A stretch of DNA of 36,816 nt from an uncultured Bacteroidia bacterium (lineage in GTDB: Bacteria; Bacteroidota; Bacteroidia; Bacteroidales; UBA932). A program made the translations under genes and the position numbers. The notes beneath the pieces were generated by a model. It saw only the letters and a list, made by a program, of their open reading frames with translations. It was not told where the DNA came from and did no database searches. The stretch spans positions 1-36,816 of the forward strand of contig CACYWN010000024.1 in the NCBI GenBank assembly GCA_902778105.1. The letters are read 5' to 3'. Position 1 is the first letter of the stretch. Each line of letters begins with the position of its first letter. Shown one piece after another: positions 6,099 through 14,405 of this stretch.

Positions 6099-6641
6099 AT
6101 GGAAAAGATCTACGATTTCAAGACCACCTGCAACAAAGGCGCCGAAGTGGATTTCGCCCAGTTCGAAGGCAAAGTCCTGATGATTGTCAATACCGCCTCC
6201 AAGTGCGGTTTCACCCCCCAGTATGACGGCCTGGAGGCCCTCTACCAGAAATACAAGGACCAGGGATTCGTCATCGTCGGTTTCCCCTGCGACCAGTTCG
6301 CCGGCCAGGAACCCGGCTCCAATGAGGAGATCGCCGAATTCTGCCGTCTGAATCATGGCGTCACCTTCCCGCTGATGGCGAAGACCGATGTCAACGGACC
6401 CAAGGCCGAACCCATCTTCGAGTATCTCAAGGCCCAGGCTCCCACCGAGGAGTATAACGGCCTCAAGGCCAAGGCCACGAAAACCATGCTCAAGGGACTG
6501 AGCAAGAGCGTGGAAAAGGACAGCGACATCCTTTGGAATTTCACCAAGTTCCTCGTGAACCGGGACGGTACCGTCGTCAAGCGTTACGCCCCCGTCGTCA
6601 AGCCGGAGGATATCGAGAAGGACATCCAGGAGATGCTATGA
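6099..6641 (+). CDS. Glutathione peroxidase family thiol peroxidase
   Basis: A 180-residue thioredoxin-fold peroxidase that reduces hydroperoxides. The catalytic tetrad is complete: Cys36 in NTASKCGFTPQY, Gln70 in FAGQEPGS, and Trp146/Asn147 in LWNFTKFLV; the GFPCDQF motif is also present. As in most bacterial members the active residue is cysteine, and thioredoxin rather than glutathione is the likely reductant. No signal peptide, so cytoplasmic. Its stop overlaps the ATG of the ohrR-like regulator (ATGA), a pairing that suggests peroxide-responsive control of this peroxidase. The 51 bases before it contain an out-of-frame open tail ending in NWLVKQL and TAA (6085-6087), which may be the end of a vanished gene. 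Confidence 0.93.
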   Translation: MEKIYDFKTTCNKGAEVDFAQFEGKVLMIVNTASKCGFTPQYDGLEALYQKYKDQGFVIVGFPCDQFAGQEPGSNEEIAEFCRLNHGVTFPLMAKTDVNGPKAEPIFEYLKAQAPTEEYNGLKAKATKTMLKGLSKSVEKDSDILWNFTKFLVNRDGTVVKRYAPVVKPEDIEKDIQEML

Positions 6642-7105
6642 TCCGAGAGGAATTCAAACTGGACAACCAGCTCTGTTTCCGCCTCTACACCGCATCACGC
6701 CTTCTCACACAGGCCTATCATCCGCTGCTCTCTGAACACGGACTGACCTATCCGCAGTAGCTGGTGCTGCTGGCCTTGTGGGAGAAGGACGCCCAGCCGG
6801 TGAATGACATCGCCAAGCGGCTGTTTCTGGAGACGAATACGGTCACTCCCCTGCTCCAGCGGATGGAGAAGGAAGGTATGCTGATCCGTAAGAAAGGCGA
6901 AAAGGATGCCCGTCAGATGATCGTCACCCTGACCGGAAAGGGTAAGGCGCTCCAGCAGGAGCTGGCCGATGTTCCTTTTGCCGTCGGTAATGCCGTCATC
7001 TGCGACAGCGTCACCCCCGAGAGCACTCCGGACCTGTTCCGGATGCTGGATGATATCATTGCAAAACTGAGCGGCGACCGGAAGCCAGGACAAGCCCGAG
7101 CGTAA
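6638..7105 (+). pseudogene. ohrR: OhrR-type MarR regulator interrupted by an amber codon
   Basis: Reading from the ATG at 6638, which overlaps the peroxidase stop, gives LDNQLCFRLYTASRLLTQAY and ...LTYPQ, then TAG at 6758-6760 (codon 41), and in the same frame LVLLALWEKD... through a winged helix to a natural stop at 7103-7105. Without the TAG the protein would be 155 residues, the normal OhrR length. In OhrR proteins this position is tyrosine (LTYPQYLV), so one base change from TAC or TAT explains it. The peroxide-sensing cysteine (Cys13 in QLCF) and the DNA-reading helix (TNTVTPLLQRMEKEG) are intact. A GTG at 6764 could restart translation but would lose the sensing cysteine and the dimer helix. 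The 3' end overlaps the convergent gene by 50 bases. Confidence 0.85.
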
Positions 7106-7421
7106 CGGCAAAGGCTGCGACCAAGAAAGCGAGATACTCTTTCCATGCATACAGGAAGTCACGTACCCGGGAGAGGATCTTCGTTTCCTGCGCAATGGGA
7201 GGGTACAGGAAAACAAGGAGCATCGCCAGCATTCCCACCACCAAACCCGTGACCAGGGTGACGACAAAGATACGGCGGGCCCGTTTGTGCTGACGGTCGA
7301 CTTCGGTCTTGATGCCTTCCACCTGTTCCATGCGTCTCCGCGTTTCCATCAGGAACGCGGGGTCGTCTTTTATCTGGGGTCTCGCTTCTTTGAGAAGCGC
7401 ATCGATATCTTGGTCTTTCAT
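7056..7421 (-). CDS. Small two-helix membrane protein, possible anti-sigma partner
   Basis: A 121-residue protein of no recognised family. The first ~47 residues are charged and helical (MKDQDIDALLKEARPQIKDD...), followed by a transmembrane segment at about 50-72 and another at about 93-113. Its ATG overlaps the stop of the ECF sigma gene (ATGA), so the two are translationally coupled. In Bacteroidota, the gene directly after an ECF sigma factor often encodes a membrane-bound inhibitor, and a short cytoplasmic N-terminus followed by transmembrane helices fits that, but no zinc-binding anti-sigma motif is present. The role is inference from context only. Confidence 0.75.
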   Translation of the reverse strand: MKDQDIDALLKEARPQIKDDPAFLMETRRRMEQVEGIKTEVDRQHKRARRIFVVTLVTGLVVGMLAMLLVFLYPPIAQETKILSRVRDFLYAWKEYLAFLVAAFAVTLGLVLASGRRSVLQ

Positions 7422-7903
7422 AAACTCAAATGCTCTTTCAGATGATTCCTTCCCACGGAGAGATGGTATTTCACCGTCCCCGTGGGAATCTCCAGGATAG
7501 CGGCGATTTCCTTGATGCTTTTGTCCTCGAAATAGAACAGGACGATGACGGCCTTCTCCTTTTCCGGAATGAGGTTAAGCGCCCGGTAAAGCTGCTGGTA
7601 ACGGAAGCCGGCATCCGCGGTATCGGCTGACGGAACGCTCTGGGCCTCATGGCTTTCGGGATCCGTCCGTTGCAGAGTCTTCTTCCGGGAATGGTCGATA
7701 TAACAGTTGTAAGCGATCCTGAAAAGCCATGTCTTGAACTTCGACCGTCCCAGGAAGGATCCGGACGACACATAGGCCCGGACCAGGGCATCCTGCGCGA
7801 TATCATCGGCCAGGGCGGAATCACCGCTGCACAAGGCAAGCAGGAACCGTCTCAAGGGCTCCTGCTCCGTCCGTACAAGGTCGATGAATTGCTCCGAAGT
7901 CAT
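7418..7903 (-). CDS. ECF RNA polymerase sigma factor (sigma-70 family)
   Basis: A 161-residue extracytoplasmic-function sigma factor. Region 2 is seen at residues ~10-75 (DDIAQDALVRAYV and KFKTWLFRIAYNCYIDHSRKK, the latter melting and -10 reading), a short variable linker follows, and region 4 lies at ~105-160 (LPEKEKAVIVLFYFEDKSIKEIAAIL with the recognition helix in GTVKYHLSVGRNHLKEHL). No extra domain is present. It is the middle gene of three: its ATG abuts the stop of the membrane protein upstream and its stop overlaps the ATG of the membrane protein downstream. The set may form a cell-envelope sensing unit (inference); target promoters cannot be identified here. Confidence 0.93.
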   Translation of the reverse strand: MTSEQFIDLVRTEQEPLRRFLLALCSGDSALADDIAQDALVRAYVSSGSFLGRSKFKTWLFRIAYNCYIDHSRKKTLQRTDPESHEAQSVPSADTADAGFRYQQLYRALNLIPEKEKAVIVLFYFEDKSIKEIAAILEIPTGTVKYHLSVGRNHLKEHLSL

Positions 7904-8329
7904 CTACTCCGCCTTTTTGTCCATTCCCTTTTCCTCGGCCTCGATTTCCTTGGCAAGCATGTTCTTGCCAACAAAATAGCTGATGAACAGGGCCATACCG
8001 ATGGCGAGTAAAATGCTTCCGACGGTGGGATAGCCGGCCATGATGGAACCCGGGCAGAAGAAGTTCAGGAGAAGGAAGGCCGTTCCCATCAAGGTGGTCA
8101 CACAGGCACCGGTGAATTTGTCCAGGAGATCCTGCTTGATACTCCGGTTCTTTTTCTTGTCGGGCTTCAGGAACTCCTGGTCGATGGGAATTCCGGCCTC
8201 CATAGCCTTGAGAATGAGGTCAGCCTTGCGGTTCACTTCGTGTTGACGGGCCCTGAGGGCGATCCAGACAATCAGGACAGGCAGAACTACGCAGATGCCA
8301 AGGATAATGATGAGTTCGTTCGTGGTCAT
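7904..8329 (-). CDS. DUF6249-like membrane protein
   Basis: A 141-residue membrane protein. An N-terminal transmembrane helix (about residues 5-25) is followed by a charged segment RARQHEVNRKADLILKAMEAG, then a lysine-rich loop, then two helices near 78-95 and 98-120, ending in a charged tail. This order (single helix, conserved 'nrKaelilkAlEaG' stretch, C-terminal helices) resembles the DUF6249 family of Bacteroidota; the family name is from memory. Its TAG stop is directly followed by the ATG of the ECF sigma gene, so they are co-transcribed. Function unknown; it could be the stress sensor or an inhibitor of the sigma factor. Confidence 0.75.
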   Translation of the reverse strand: MTTNELIIILGICVVLPVLIVWIALRARQHEVNRKADLILKAMEAGIPIDQEFLKPDKKKNRSIKQDLLDKFTGACVTTLMGTAFLLLNFFCPGSIMAGYPTVGSILLAIGMALFISYFVGKNMLAKEIEAEEKGMDKKAE

Positions 8330-8397
8330 GGCTTTTTCGTTTTTGGTTTCTGCCTATTAGACGGAACGGCCCGCCGAAAGCTTGGAAAAAAAGATAA

Positions 8398-9576
8398 TTA
8401 TTCCAAAAAATCCTTCAGAACATACAGGCCGGGCAATGCCCGGTGCGATTCATTGTCCCAGAGGCCCCGGTTGATCCAGCCGGTCAGGACGGAACTGTCC
8501 GGACCGTTTCCATTCTCTTCCGGAAACCACCAGTACAGGCCGTTCACGTTCGGATGTTTCTTGAGTTCCGATACGAGATCCTTGGCAAAGGCAGCCTGGC
8601 CCGCAGGCGTGTATGGCCAGCGGTCTGAGAAGTCATACTCGATCCCCTGAGGCCACTGGTAATAATAGGCCGTCTCCACGATTTGGACTTTCTTGTCGGG
8701 GAATGAAGTCGCAAGCGTGTTCAGGGACTGGGAAAGGACCTGCAGGGAATTGTGCCAGAAAGGATAATAAGAGAGACCGATCTGGTCGTAATCCACGTCG
8801 GAGAGCCGTTTGTAGATGTCGCTCAGGACATTGGGTTTCCCGGCCCGTTCGGTATGGATGATGATTTTCGCATCCGGACACACTTCCCGGCAGGCCTTGG
8901 TCGCCTGCTGGAGGAAGCGGATGAAGCGGGTCCAGTTCTCCTGGGGAGAATCGGAAAAGCAACGGTTTGTCCGGGAAGTACGGTCCACCTTCGAACTCCA
9001 GAGCATCCCATAGGAAATCTCGTTGCCGGGCTGGATGAAGTCCGGCGTGGCGCCTTCGGCTTTCAGTCGCTGAAGGCATTCCTTCGTATAGTCATAGACC
9101 TTCGCCTGCAACTGATCCTCGCTGAGCGAAGCCCACGCCTTGGGAATCCACTGATTGGCGGGATCGGCCCAGGTATCGCTGTAATGGAAATCCAGCAGCA
9201 GGGCGAATCCTTCCGATTTGATCTTCTTGCACAGGCGGACGACATAATCCAGGTCCTGGCAGACCTGTGCGTCGGTTTTCCCGTCTGCGTCCTTCCGGAC
9301 GGGATCCACGAACAACCGCACCCGCAGGGCGTTCCAGCCCACATCGTCGCCCTTCAGGTATTCCAGCACATCGGGAATCCGGCTTCCCTGCCCGTCATAG
9401 TAGGAAACGCCCTTGTCCAGGTAGCTTTGCAGGACGGAAACATCCCCTCCCAGATACATCTCCGGAACAATCGGTTCAGGTTCAGGTTCGGGTTCCGGTT
9501 TCTTCTCCTGGGTCGGCTCCGCACAGGAGAAGGCCAGGCCCAGGAACAAGGTCAAAATGCTCAGATTCCTTTTCAT
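8398..9576 (-). CDS. GH53 endo-beta-1,4-galactanase lipoprotein
   Basis: A 392-residue lipoprotein from the ATG at 9576 (an upstream TTG start is possible). The signal sequence MKRNLSILTLFLGLAFSC gives lipidated Cys18, followed by an EPEPEPEP linker. The catalytic domain matches glycoside hydrolase family 53, which cuts beta-1,4-galactan side chains of pectin: GGDVSVL, LRVRLFVDP, LLLDFHYSDTWADP, the acid/base Glu186 in PGNEISYGMLW and the nucleophile Glu301 in IVETAYYY, and GLYWWFPEE near the end. It is probably held on the outer membrane, possibly facing outward. It stands alone: no SusC/SusD pair or sugar transporter is in the window, so it is not part of a full utilisation locus here. A -7 box lies 17 bases upstream. 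Confidence 0.92.
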   Translation of the reverse strand: MKRNLSILTLFLGLAFSCAEPTQEKKPEPEPEPEPIVPEMYLGGDVSVLQSYLDKGVSYYDGQGSRIPDVLEYLKGDDVGWNALRVRLFVDPVRKDADGKTDAQVCQDLDYVVRLCKKIKSEGFALLLDFHYSDTWADPANQWIPKAWASLSEDQLQAKVYDYTKECLQRLKAEGATPDFIQPGNEISYGMLWSSKVDRTSRTNRCFSDSPQENWTRFIRFLQQATKACREVCPDAKIIIHTERAGKPNVLSDIYKRLSDVDYDQIGLSYYPFWHNSLQVLSQSLNTLATSFPDKKVQIVETAYYYQWPQGIEYDFSDRWPYTPAGQAAFAKDLVSELKKHPNVNGLYWWFPEENGNGPDSSVLTGWINRGLWDNESHRALPGLYVLKDFLE

Positions 9577-9593
9577 AGTCAATGTTCTTCAGG

Positions 9594-9601
9594 CAAATAT
9601 A
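9594..9601 (-). promoter_or_regulatory. -7 promoter box of the GH53 gene
   Basis: Minus strand TATATTTG matches TAnnTTTG and sits 17 bases before the GH53 ATG, inside the 42-base gap after thrC. It indicates the galactanase is transcribed separately from the thr operon. No clear hairpin terminator of thrC is visible in this gap. Confidence 0.55.
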
Positions 9602-9618
9602 CGATTTTTTTCGATGCC

Positions 9619-10923
9619 TCACTTCCCTGCGGACACCTTCAGCAGGTAGTCCTTGAAGGTCCTGAAGTCCTTGGAGAGAGGCGTTTTTTCAGGCGTTCCA
9701 TGCATGAAGGCCTGCAACCTGGACGGTATTTCCACGGGCGAACCGATGATCGGCTCCACCGTATCCCTGAACTTGGCAGGATGGGCGGTCTCGCAGAACA
9801 GTCCGGTCTCACCGGGAAGAAGGCCATCGGAAAGGGCACGGTATCCACATGCCCCGTGAGGATCGCAGATATACCCCGTACGCCCGTAAACGTCACGGAT
9901 CGTCTCTGCGATGCAGGTATCATCAAAGGTAGCCCCGGAAATGTCGCGCCGGATGGCCTCCCAGTCTTTTCCATACAGGTCAAAAATACGGGCGAAGTTG
10001 CTCGGAGCGCCGACATCCATCGCATTGGCCAGGGTCCGCACGGACGGACGCGGCGAATAGACACCGGTCCGGAGATAGTCGTAGAAGACACTGTTGGCAT
10101 TGTTGGCGGCGATGAAACGGCGGACAGGCAGTCCCATCCGCTTCGCGAACAGACCCGCACACAGGTTTCCGAAATTACCGGAAGGCGTGCACACGACCAG
10201 TTTGTCGGCCAAACCGGCCCGCTTCATCTGCGCATAGCCCCAGAAATAATAGAATGCCTGGGGCAGGAACCGGGCCACGTTGATGCTGTTGGCCGAAGTC
10301 AGCGTCAGGGAAGCATTCAGTTCCGGGTCCATAAAGGCCTGCTTGACAAGCGCCTGGCAATCGTCGAAGACGCCGTCGATCTCCAGCGCCCGGATATTCT
10401 TGCCGAGGGTCGTAAACTGGCATTCCTGGATGGGACTGACCTTTCCCTTGGGATACAGGACATAGACCCGGATGCCTTCGACACCCAGGAAACCGTTCGC
10501 CACGGCGCTGCCGGTATCGCCGGAAGTCGCAACAAGGACGTTCAGGGGCTCCCCAGAACGGAAATGCCTCAGCAGACGGGCCATGAAGCGGGCGCCGACG
10601 TCCTTGAAGGCCAAGGTGGGTCCATGGAAGAGTTCCAGGGCCCATATCCCCTCTTCCACCCGTACCACCGGGCAATCGAACGCCAATGTCTCGCGGACAA
10701 TGGAACGGAGGATATCCTGATCCACGTCTTCGCCGAAAAAAGCATCGGCGACGGTGCAGGCAACCTCGTGGAAACCCATTTCCTGGATCGACTCGAAAAA
10801 CGAATCCGGAAGGCGTACGATCCGCTCCGGCATATACAGGCCGCGATCCTCGGCCAGTCCTTTCACGACGGCTTTTTCCAGCGAAGCGAGCGGCGCTTTT
10901 CCGTTGGTGCTGTAGTATCTCAT
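9619..10923 (-). CDS. thrC: Threonine synthase
   Basis: A 434-residue PLP enzyme that converts O-phosphohomoserine to threonine, the last step of the pathway. The N-terminus MRYYSTNGKAPLASLEKAV is characteristic, and the PLP lysine is Lys107 in HGPTLAFKDVGARFMARLL. The phosphate-binding loop is ATSGDTGSAVANGFLG, and substrate-contact motifs include PSGNFGNLCAG. Length fits the short (class 2-like) bacterial form without an extra N-terminal domain. It is the last gene of thrA-thrB-thrC; its ATG overlaps the thrB stop by 4 bases. No missing residues were noticed. Confidence 0.96.
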   Translation of the reverse strand: MRYYSTNGKAPLASLEKAVVKGLAEDRGLYMPERIVRLPDSFFESIQEMGFHEVACTVADAFFGEDVDQDILRSIVRETLAFDCPVVRVEEGIWALELFHGPTLAFKDVGARFMARLLRHFRSGEPLNVLVATSGDTGSAVANGFLGVEGIRVYVLYPKGKVSPIQECQFTTLGKNIRALEIDGVFDDCQALVKQAFMDPELNASLTLTSANSINVARFLPQAFYYFWGYAQMKRAGLADKLVVCTPSGNFGNLCAGLFAKRMGLPVRRFIAANNANSVFYDYLRTGVYSPRPSVRTLANAMDVGAPSNFARIFDLYGKDWEAIRRDISGATFDDTCIAETIRDVYGRTGYICDPHGACGYRALSDGLLPGETGLFCETAHPAKFRDTVEPIIGSPVEIPSRLQAFMHGTPEKTPLSKDFRTFKDYLLKVSAGK

Positions 10924-11846
10924 TGGGCCAGCAGTTTGGCCCCTTTGTTCGTGACCTTCACGACATATACTTCGCAGGGGATGTTCCGGGAATCGAAGTG
11001 CTCCTTCATGATTTCACCGGCGCGGTGGGCAATCTCCCGTTTGTCGGAAAGAGAAAACACGGAAGGGCCCGAACCTGAGATGTTCATCGCCATGGAACCG
11101 GAGGCGAGGATCTTTTCCCGGAGCTCGTCAAAACCGGGGATGAACTGCTTCCGGTAGGGCTCGGCCACCGCGTCGCGCATGGCCCTGCCCACCAGGCCGA
11201 TATTGCCGGAATAAAGGCCGGCGATGAGACCGCCGACATTCCCCCACTGGCTGATGGCGTCGTGCATCGGAACCGCCTTGGGGAGGATGCTCCGGGCGGC
11301 CTTGGTGGAGACCATGATCCGGGGATGCACCACGGCGCAGTAGAAGTTGCCCGGAATCGGCAGCTGGATGAGGTCCAGCGGCTCATATCCCCGGATAAGG
11401 ATGATGCCGCCCAGCAGGGCCGGAGCGGCATTGTCGGCATGGTAGCCGCCGCTGGCCAGGTTCTCCCCCTCCATCGCACAGACGACCATTTCCTCGTCGG
11501 AAAGCGGGCAGTCGAACAGTTCGTTCATGCCGTAGGCCGCCGCGGCGCTGGAAGCGGCACTGGAGCCGATGCCCGAACCGGGATAGATCTTCTGGCATAC
11601 GGTGACATCGATCTGCGCCTTATTCCCGGTCATTTCCAGGAACTTACGGATGACCGGGGTAATGACGTTCTCCTCGATGTCCTCCGGAAGAGGGACATCC
11701 GTCCGGTTGGTAATGGTGATGCCGTCGCCTTCGGTGGCAGTCATCTCCAGGATGTCCCCCACCTCGTCCAGGGCGAGGCCCATGATGTCGAAGCCGCATC
11801 CGAGATTGGCAATGGATGCCGGCGCAAAAACCCTGACTTTTTTCAT
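10920..11846 (-). CDS. thrB: Homoserine kinase
   Basis: A 308-residue GHMP kinase that phosphorylates homoserine with ATP. The N-terminal strand MKKVRVFAPASIANLGCGFD is typical of ThrB, and the ATP-binding GHMP loop is PGSGIGSSAASS (residues 89-100). The third GHMP motif is NISGSGPSVFSL near residue 265. It lies between thrA (gap of 4 bases) and thrC (4-base overlap), giving the full route from aspartate to threonine apart from aspartate semialdehyde dehydrogenase, which is not in the window. Confidence 0.96.
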   Translation of the reverse strand: MKKVRVFAPASIANLGCGFDIMGLALDEVGDILEMTATEGDGITITNRTDVPLPEDIEENVITPVIRKFLEMTGNKAQIDVTVCQKIYPGSGIGSSAASSAAAAYGMNELFDCPLSDEEMVVCAMEGENLASGGYHADNAAPALLGGIILIRGYEPLDLIQLPIPGNFYCAVVHPRIMVSTKAARSILPKAVPMHDAISQWGNVGGLIAGLYSGNIGLVGRAMRDAVAEPYRKQFIPGFDELREKILASGSMAMNISGSGPSVFSLSDKREIAHRAGEIMKEHFDSRNIPCEVYVVKVTNKGAKLLAQ

Positions 11847-11850
11847 CGGT

Positions 11851-14289
11851 TTATACGTTGGCGACGCTCATGATATCGGCGAAGACACCGGCAGCCGTGA
11901 CACTGGCGCCGGCACCGTATCCCTGGATGAGCATCGGGTGTTTATTATAGCGCTCCGTAGTGAGGAGAATGATGTTGTTGGACCCCTCAAGCTCATAGAG
12001 GGAAGATTTCCGGTCGATGGCGCAGAGCGAGACGGTGTACTTCCCGTTTTCCATCCGGGCCACGACGCGCCAGTGCTTGTCCTGCGCGGCCAGTTCCCGG
12101 CGCCGTGCCTCGAAATCGGCATCCAGTTCAGGCAGTTTCTGCCAGAACTCCTGAAGCGAACAGTCGAAGAACGGCGCAGGAATGAGTTCCTCGGCAACGA
12201 CGTCTTCCTGGTTGACCCGATACCCGGCTTCCCGGGCAAGGATGACCAGTTTACGGATGACATCCCGGCCGGAAAGGTCGATGCGCGGGTCCGGTTCGGC
12301 ATAGCCCTGTTCCTTGGCCATCCGGACGGTTTCACTGAAGGGAACGGTCTCGGAAAGCGTATTGAAAATGAAATTGAGGGTACCGCTCAGGACAGCCTCG
12401 ATTTTCAGGATCTTATCGCCGCTTTTGCGCAGCGCATTGATGGTATTGATGACCGGGAGTCCCGCTCCCACGTTAGTTTCGAAGAGGAATTTGACACCGC
12501 GCTTGAGCGCCAGGGCCTTGAGGGCGGCATAATTGTCATAATCCGAGGAGGCTGCGACCTTGTTGGCCGTCACGACCGAAATGCCGTGCTCGAAGAAACT
12601 CTGGTACAGGTCCGCTACTTCCGCACTGGCCGTGCAGTCCACGAAGACGGAATTGAAGATGTTCATCCCGATCACTTCGTCCCGGAGCCCGGCGATACCA
12701 AGCGGTTTTCCGCCGTCCAGCCGTTCTTTCCAGTTTTCCAGGTCGATGCCTTCGCGGTCGAAGATGCCCTTGGTACTGCGGGCGATGCCGACGACGTTGA
12801 TCTTGAGGTTGTTCTCCTTCATCAGCTTTTTCCGCTGGGAAGCGATCTGACCGAGGAGGTTTCCGCCCACCGTGCCGATTCCGCAGACGAAGACATTCAG
12901 TTCCTGATACTCCGAAAGGAAGAAACTGTCGTGGATGACATTGAGGGACTTGCGCAGAAACTTGCGGTCCACGACAAAGGAGATGTTGTGTTCCTCCGTA
13001 CCCTGGGCACAAGCGATGATGCTGATTCCGTTCCGGCCCAGCACGCTGAACAGTTTGCCGGCGATACCGGCGTTGTTCTTCATGTTCTCGCCCACGATGG
13101 CAACGGTGGCCAGTCCCTTCATCAGCTGGACGGGGTCCATGGACCCTTCCGCGATCTCATGGGCGAACTCCCGCTCCAGCAATTCGCCGGCCCTGTCGGC
13201 CTGGGAAGCGCTGACACCCAGGGAGATATGCGTTTCCGAAGAAGACTGGCTCACGAGGAATACGCTGATGAAATTGTCGGCCAGGACCTTGAAAATGCGG
13301 CTGTTGACACCGATGATACCGGCCATCGAGGTGGCCGATACCGTGATGAGGCACGAATCGTCGATGGAGGAGATACCGGTAACCGTCCGGCCTCCGGTGC
13401 GTCCATTCTTCCGGATGACGGTTCCCTTTGCTTCCGGGTTGAACGTATTCTTGATGAGGACGGGAATGTCCTTGGCGTAAACGGGATAGATGGCCGGCGG
13501 ATAGATGACCTTCGCTCCGAAGTTGCACAGTTCCATCGCATCGGAGAAACTGAGCTCGTCGATGACGTAAGAGGTCTTGATCACCCGGGGATCGGCCGTC
13601 ATGAAACCGTCCACGTCGGTCCATATCTCCAGGCACCGGGCGTCCAGGGCGGCCGCGATGATGCTGGCGGTATAGTCCGATCCGCCCCGGCCCAGGTTCG
13701 TGATCTCGCCCGTGCGGGAGTCCGTGGAGATGAACCCCGGAACTACGGCGATTTCATTCCGTTTTTCGATGTCCGGGAAGGTCTTCCGGACCAGCGCTTC
13801 CGTCGGTTCGGAATCCAGCACGTTCTTGCCACCGATGACCGTGGACCTGATGAATCCGAGCGCATCGTACAGTTTGGCGCCGGGGATGAGCGTGCTGACG
13901 ATCAACGCGGAAATACGCTCTCCATAACTGACGATCTGGCAGGCCGTCTTCTCCGGAAGGACCCGGAGGGTAAAGACCCCTTCGTACAGGGCGCGGAGGG
14001 TCTCGAAGCGGGACTCGATTTCCTCCAGCAGACGGGTCCGGACATCCGAGGGCTCGAAGACGGCTTCCACGAGGTCCAGATGACGACGCCGGATCCGTTC
14101 ATACGAGGAGCGGAAATCCTTGTCCCCGCGCTCCGCCAGGGCCGATGTCTCCAGGAGCATGTCCGTGACGCCGCCCAAGGCGGAAACAACGACGATAACG
14201 CTTTCTTTCCGGGAAGAAACGATCTGCCTGACCAGCGAAATGGACTGGGGGGACCCAACGGAAGTCCCGCCGAATTTAAGGACATTCAT
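11851..14289 (-). CDS. thrA: Bifunctional aspartate kinase / homoserine dehydrogenase I
   Basis: An 812-residue fusion catalysing the first and third steps of threonine synthesis. The kinase domain starts MNVLKFGGTSVGS and has the substrate loop NLGRGGSDYTASI; two ACT regulatory modules follow (about residues 315-460, with SSIDDSCLITVSA and LATVAIVGENMKNNAG), then a Rossmann fold (VCGIGTVGGNLLGQI) and the homoserine dehydrogenase domain with ETNVGAGLPVI and EPDPRIDLSGRDV. Presence of ACT modules predicts feedback inhibition by threonine. The ATG at 14289 was chosen because MNVLKFGG is the conserved family start; the frame is open 41 codons further upstream without family similarity. No attenuator-type leader peptide is visible. 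Confidence 0.96.
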   Translation of the reverse strand: MNVLKFGGTSVGSPQSISLVRQIVSSRKESVIVVVSALGGVTDMLLETSALAERGDKDFRSSYERIRRRHLDLVEAVFEPSDVRTRLLEEIESRFETLRALYEGVFTLRVLPEKTACQIVSYGERISALIVSTLIPGAKLYDALGFIRSTVIGGKNVLDSEPTEALVRKTFPDIEKRNEIAVVPGFISTDSRTGEITNLGRGGSDYTASIIAAALDARCLEIWTDVDGFMTADPRVIKTSYVIDELSFSDAMELCNFGAKVIYPPAIYPVYAKDIPVLIKNTFNPEAKGTVIRKNGRTGGRTVTGISSIDDSCLITVSATSMAGIIGVNSRIFKVLADNFISVFLVSQSSSETHISLGVSASQADRAGELLEREFAHEIAEGSMDPVQLMKGLATVAIVGENMKNNAGIAGKLFSVLGRNGISIIACAQGTEEHNISFVVDRKFLRKSLNVIHDSFFLSEYQELNVFVCGIGTVGGNLLGQIASQRKKLMKENNLKINVVGIARSTKGIFDREGIDLENWKERLDGGKPLGIAGLRDEVIGMNIFNSVFVDCTASAEVADLYQSFFEHGISVVTANKVAASSDYDNYAALKALALKRGVKFLFETNVGAGLPVINTINALRKSGDKILKIEAVLSGTLNFIFNTLSETVPFSETVRMAKEQGYAEPDPRIDLSGRDVIRKLVILAREAGYRVNQEDVVAEELIPAPFFDCSLQEFWQKLPELDADFEARRRELAAQDKHWRVVARMENGKYTVSLCAIDRKSSLYELEGSNNIILLTTERYNKHPMLIQGYGAGASVTAAGVFADIMSVANV

Positions 14290-14371
14290 AACACTACTGA
14301 CTAACGGTTGCTCAAGATATGAAATACTTTTAATATCTCCAAATTTTGGCGGCATTGAGCCGGAAATGTCG

Positions 14372-14379
14372 TATATTTG
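14372..14379 (+). promoter_or_regulatory. -7 promoter box of the YqeY-like gene
   Basis: TATATTTG matches the TAnnTTTG consensus 26 bases before the ATG at 14406. The thrA promoter must lie in the same 116-base divergent gap, but only an imperfect TATCTTG on the minus strand is seen for it. Confidence 0.55.
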
Positions 14380-14405
14380 TACTGCAAAAAACAAGATGTA
14401 AGACC

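Noticed and set aside
6758-6760. TAG in ohrR as evidence of a reassigned amber codon
   Set aside because: Several intact genes here end in TAG (AraC, flavodoxin, DUF6249-like, LAB_N), so TAG works as a stop in this genome.
8380-8403. TTGGAA...TTCCAA inverted repeat near the GH53 stop as a terminator
   Set aside because: The stem is only 6 AT-rich bp with a long loop, and it overlaps the coding end of the gene; too weak.
11602-14304. A 900-codon open frame antisense to thrA (and similar ones at 8752-11157 and 16542-19016)
   Set aside because: They lie opposite clear conserved genes, show no family motif, and are expected from the GC bias of third codon positions.
14290-14405. Threonine attenuator or riboswitch before thrA
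   Set aside because: No leader peptide rich in Thr/Ile codons, no terminator hairpin and no known riboswitch motif; the upstream frame simply runs into thrA.
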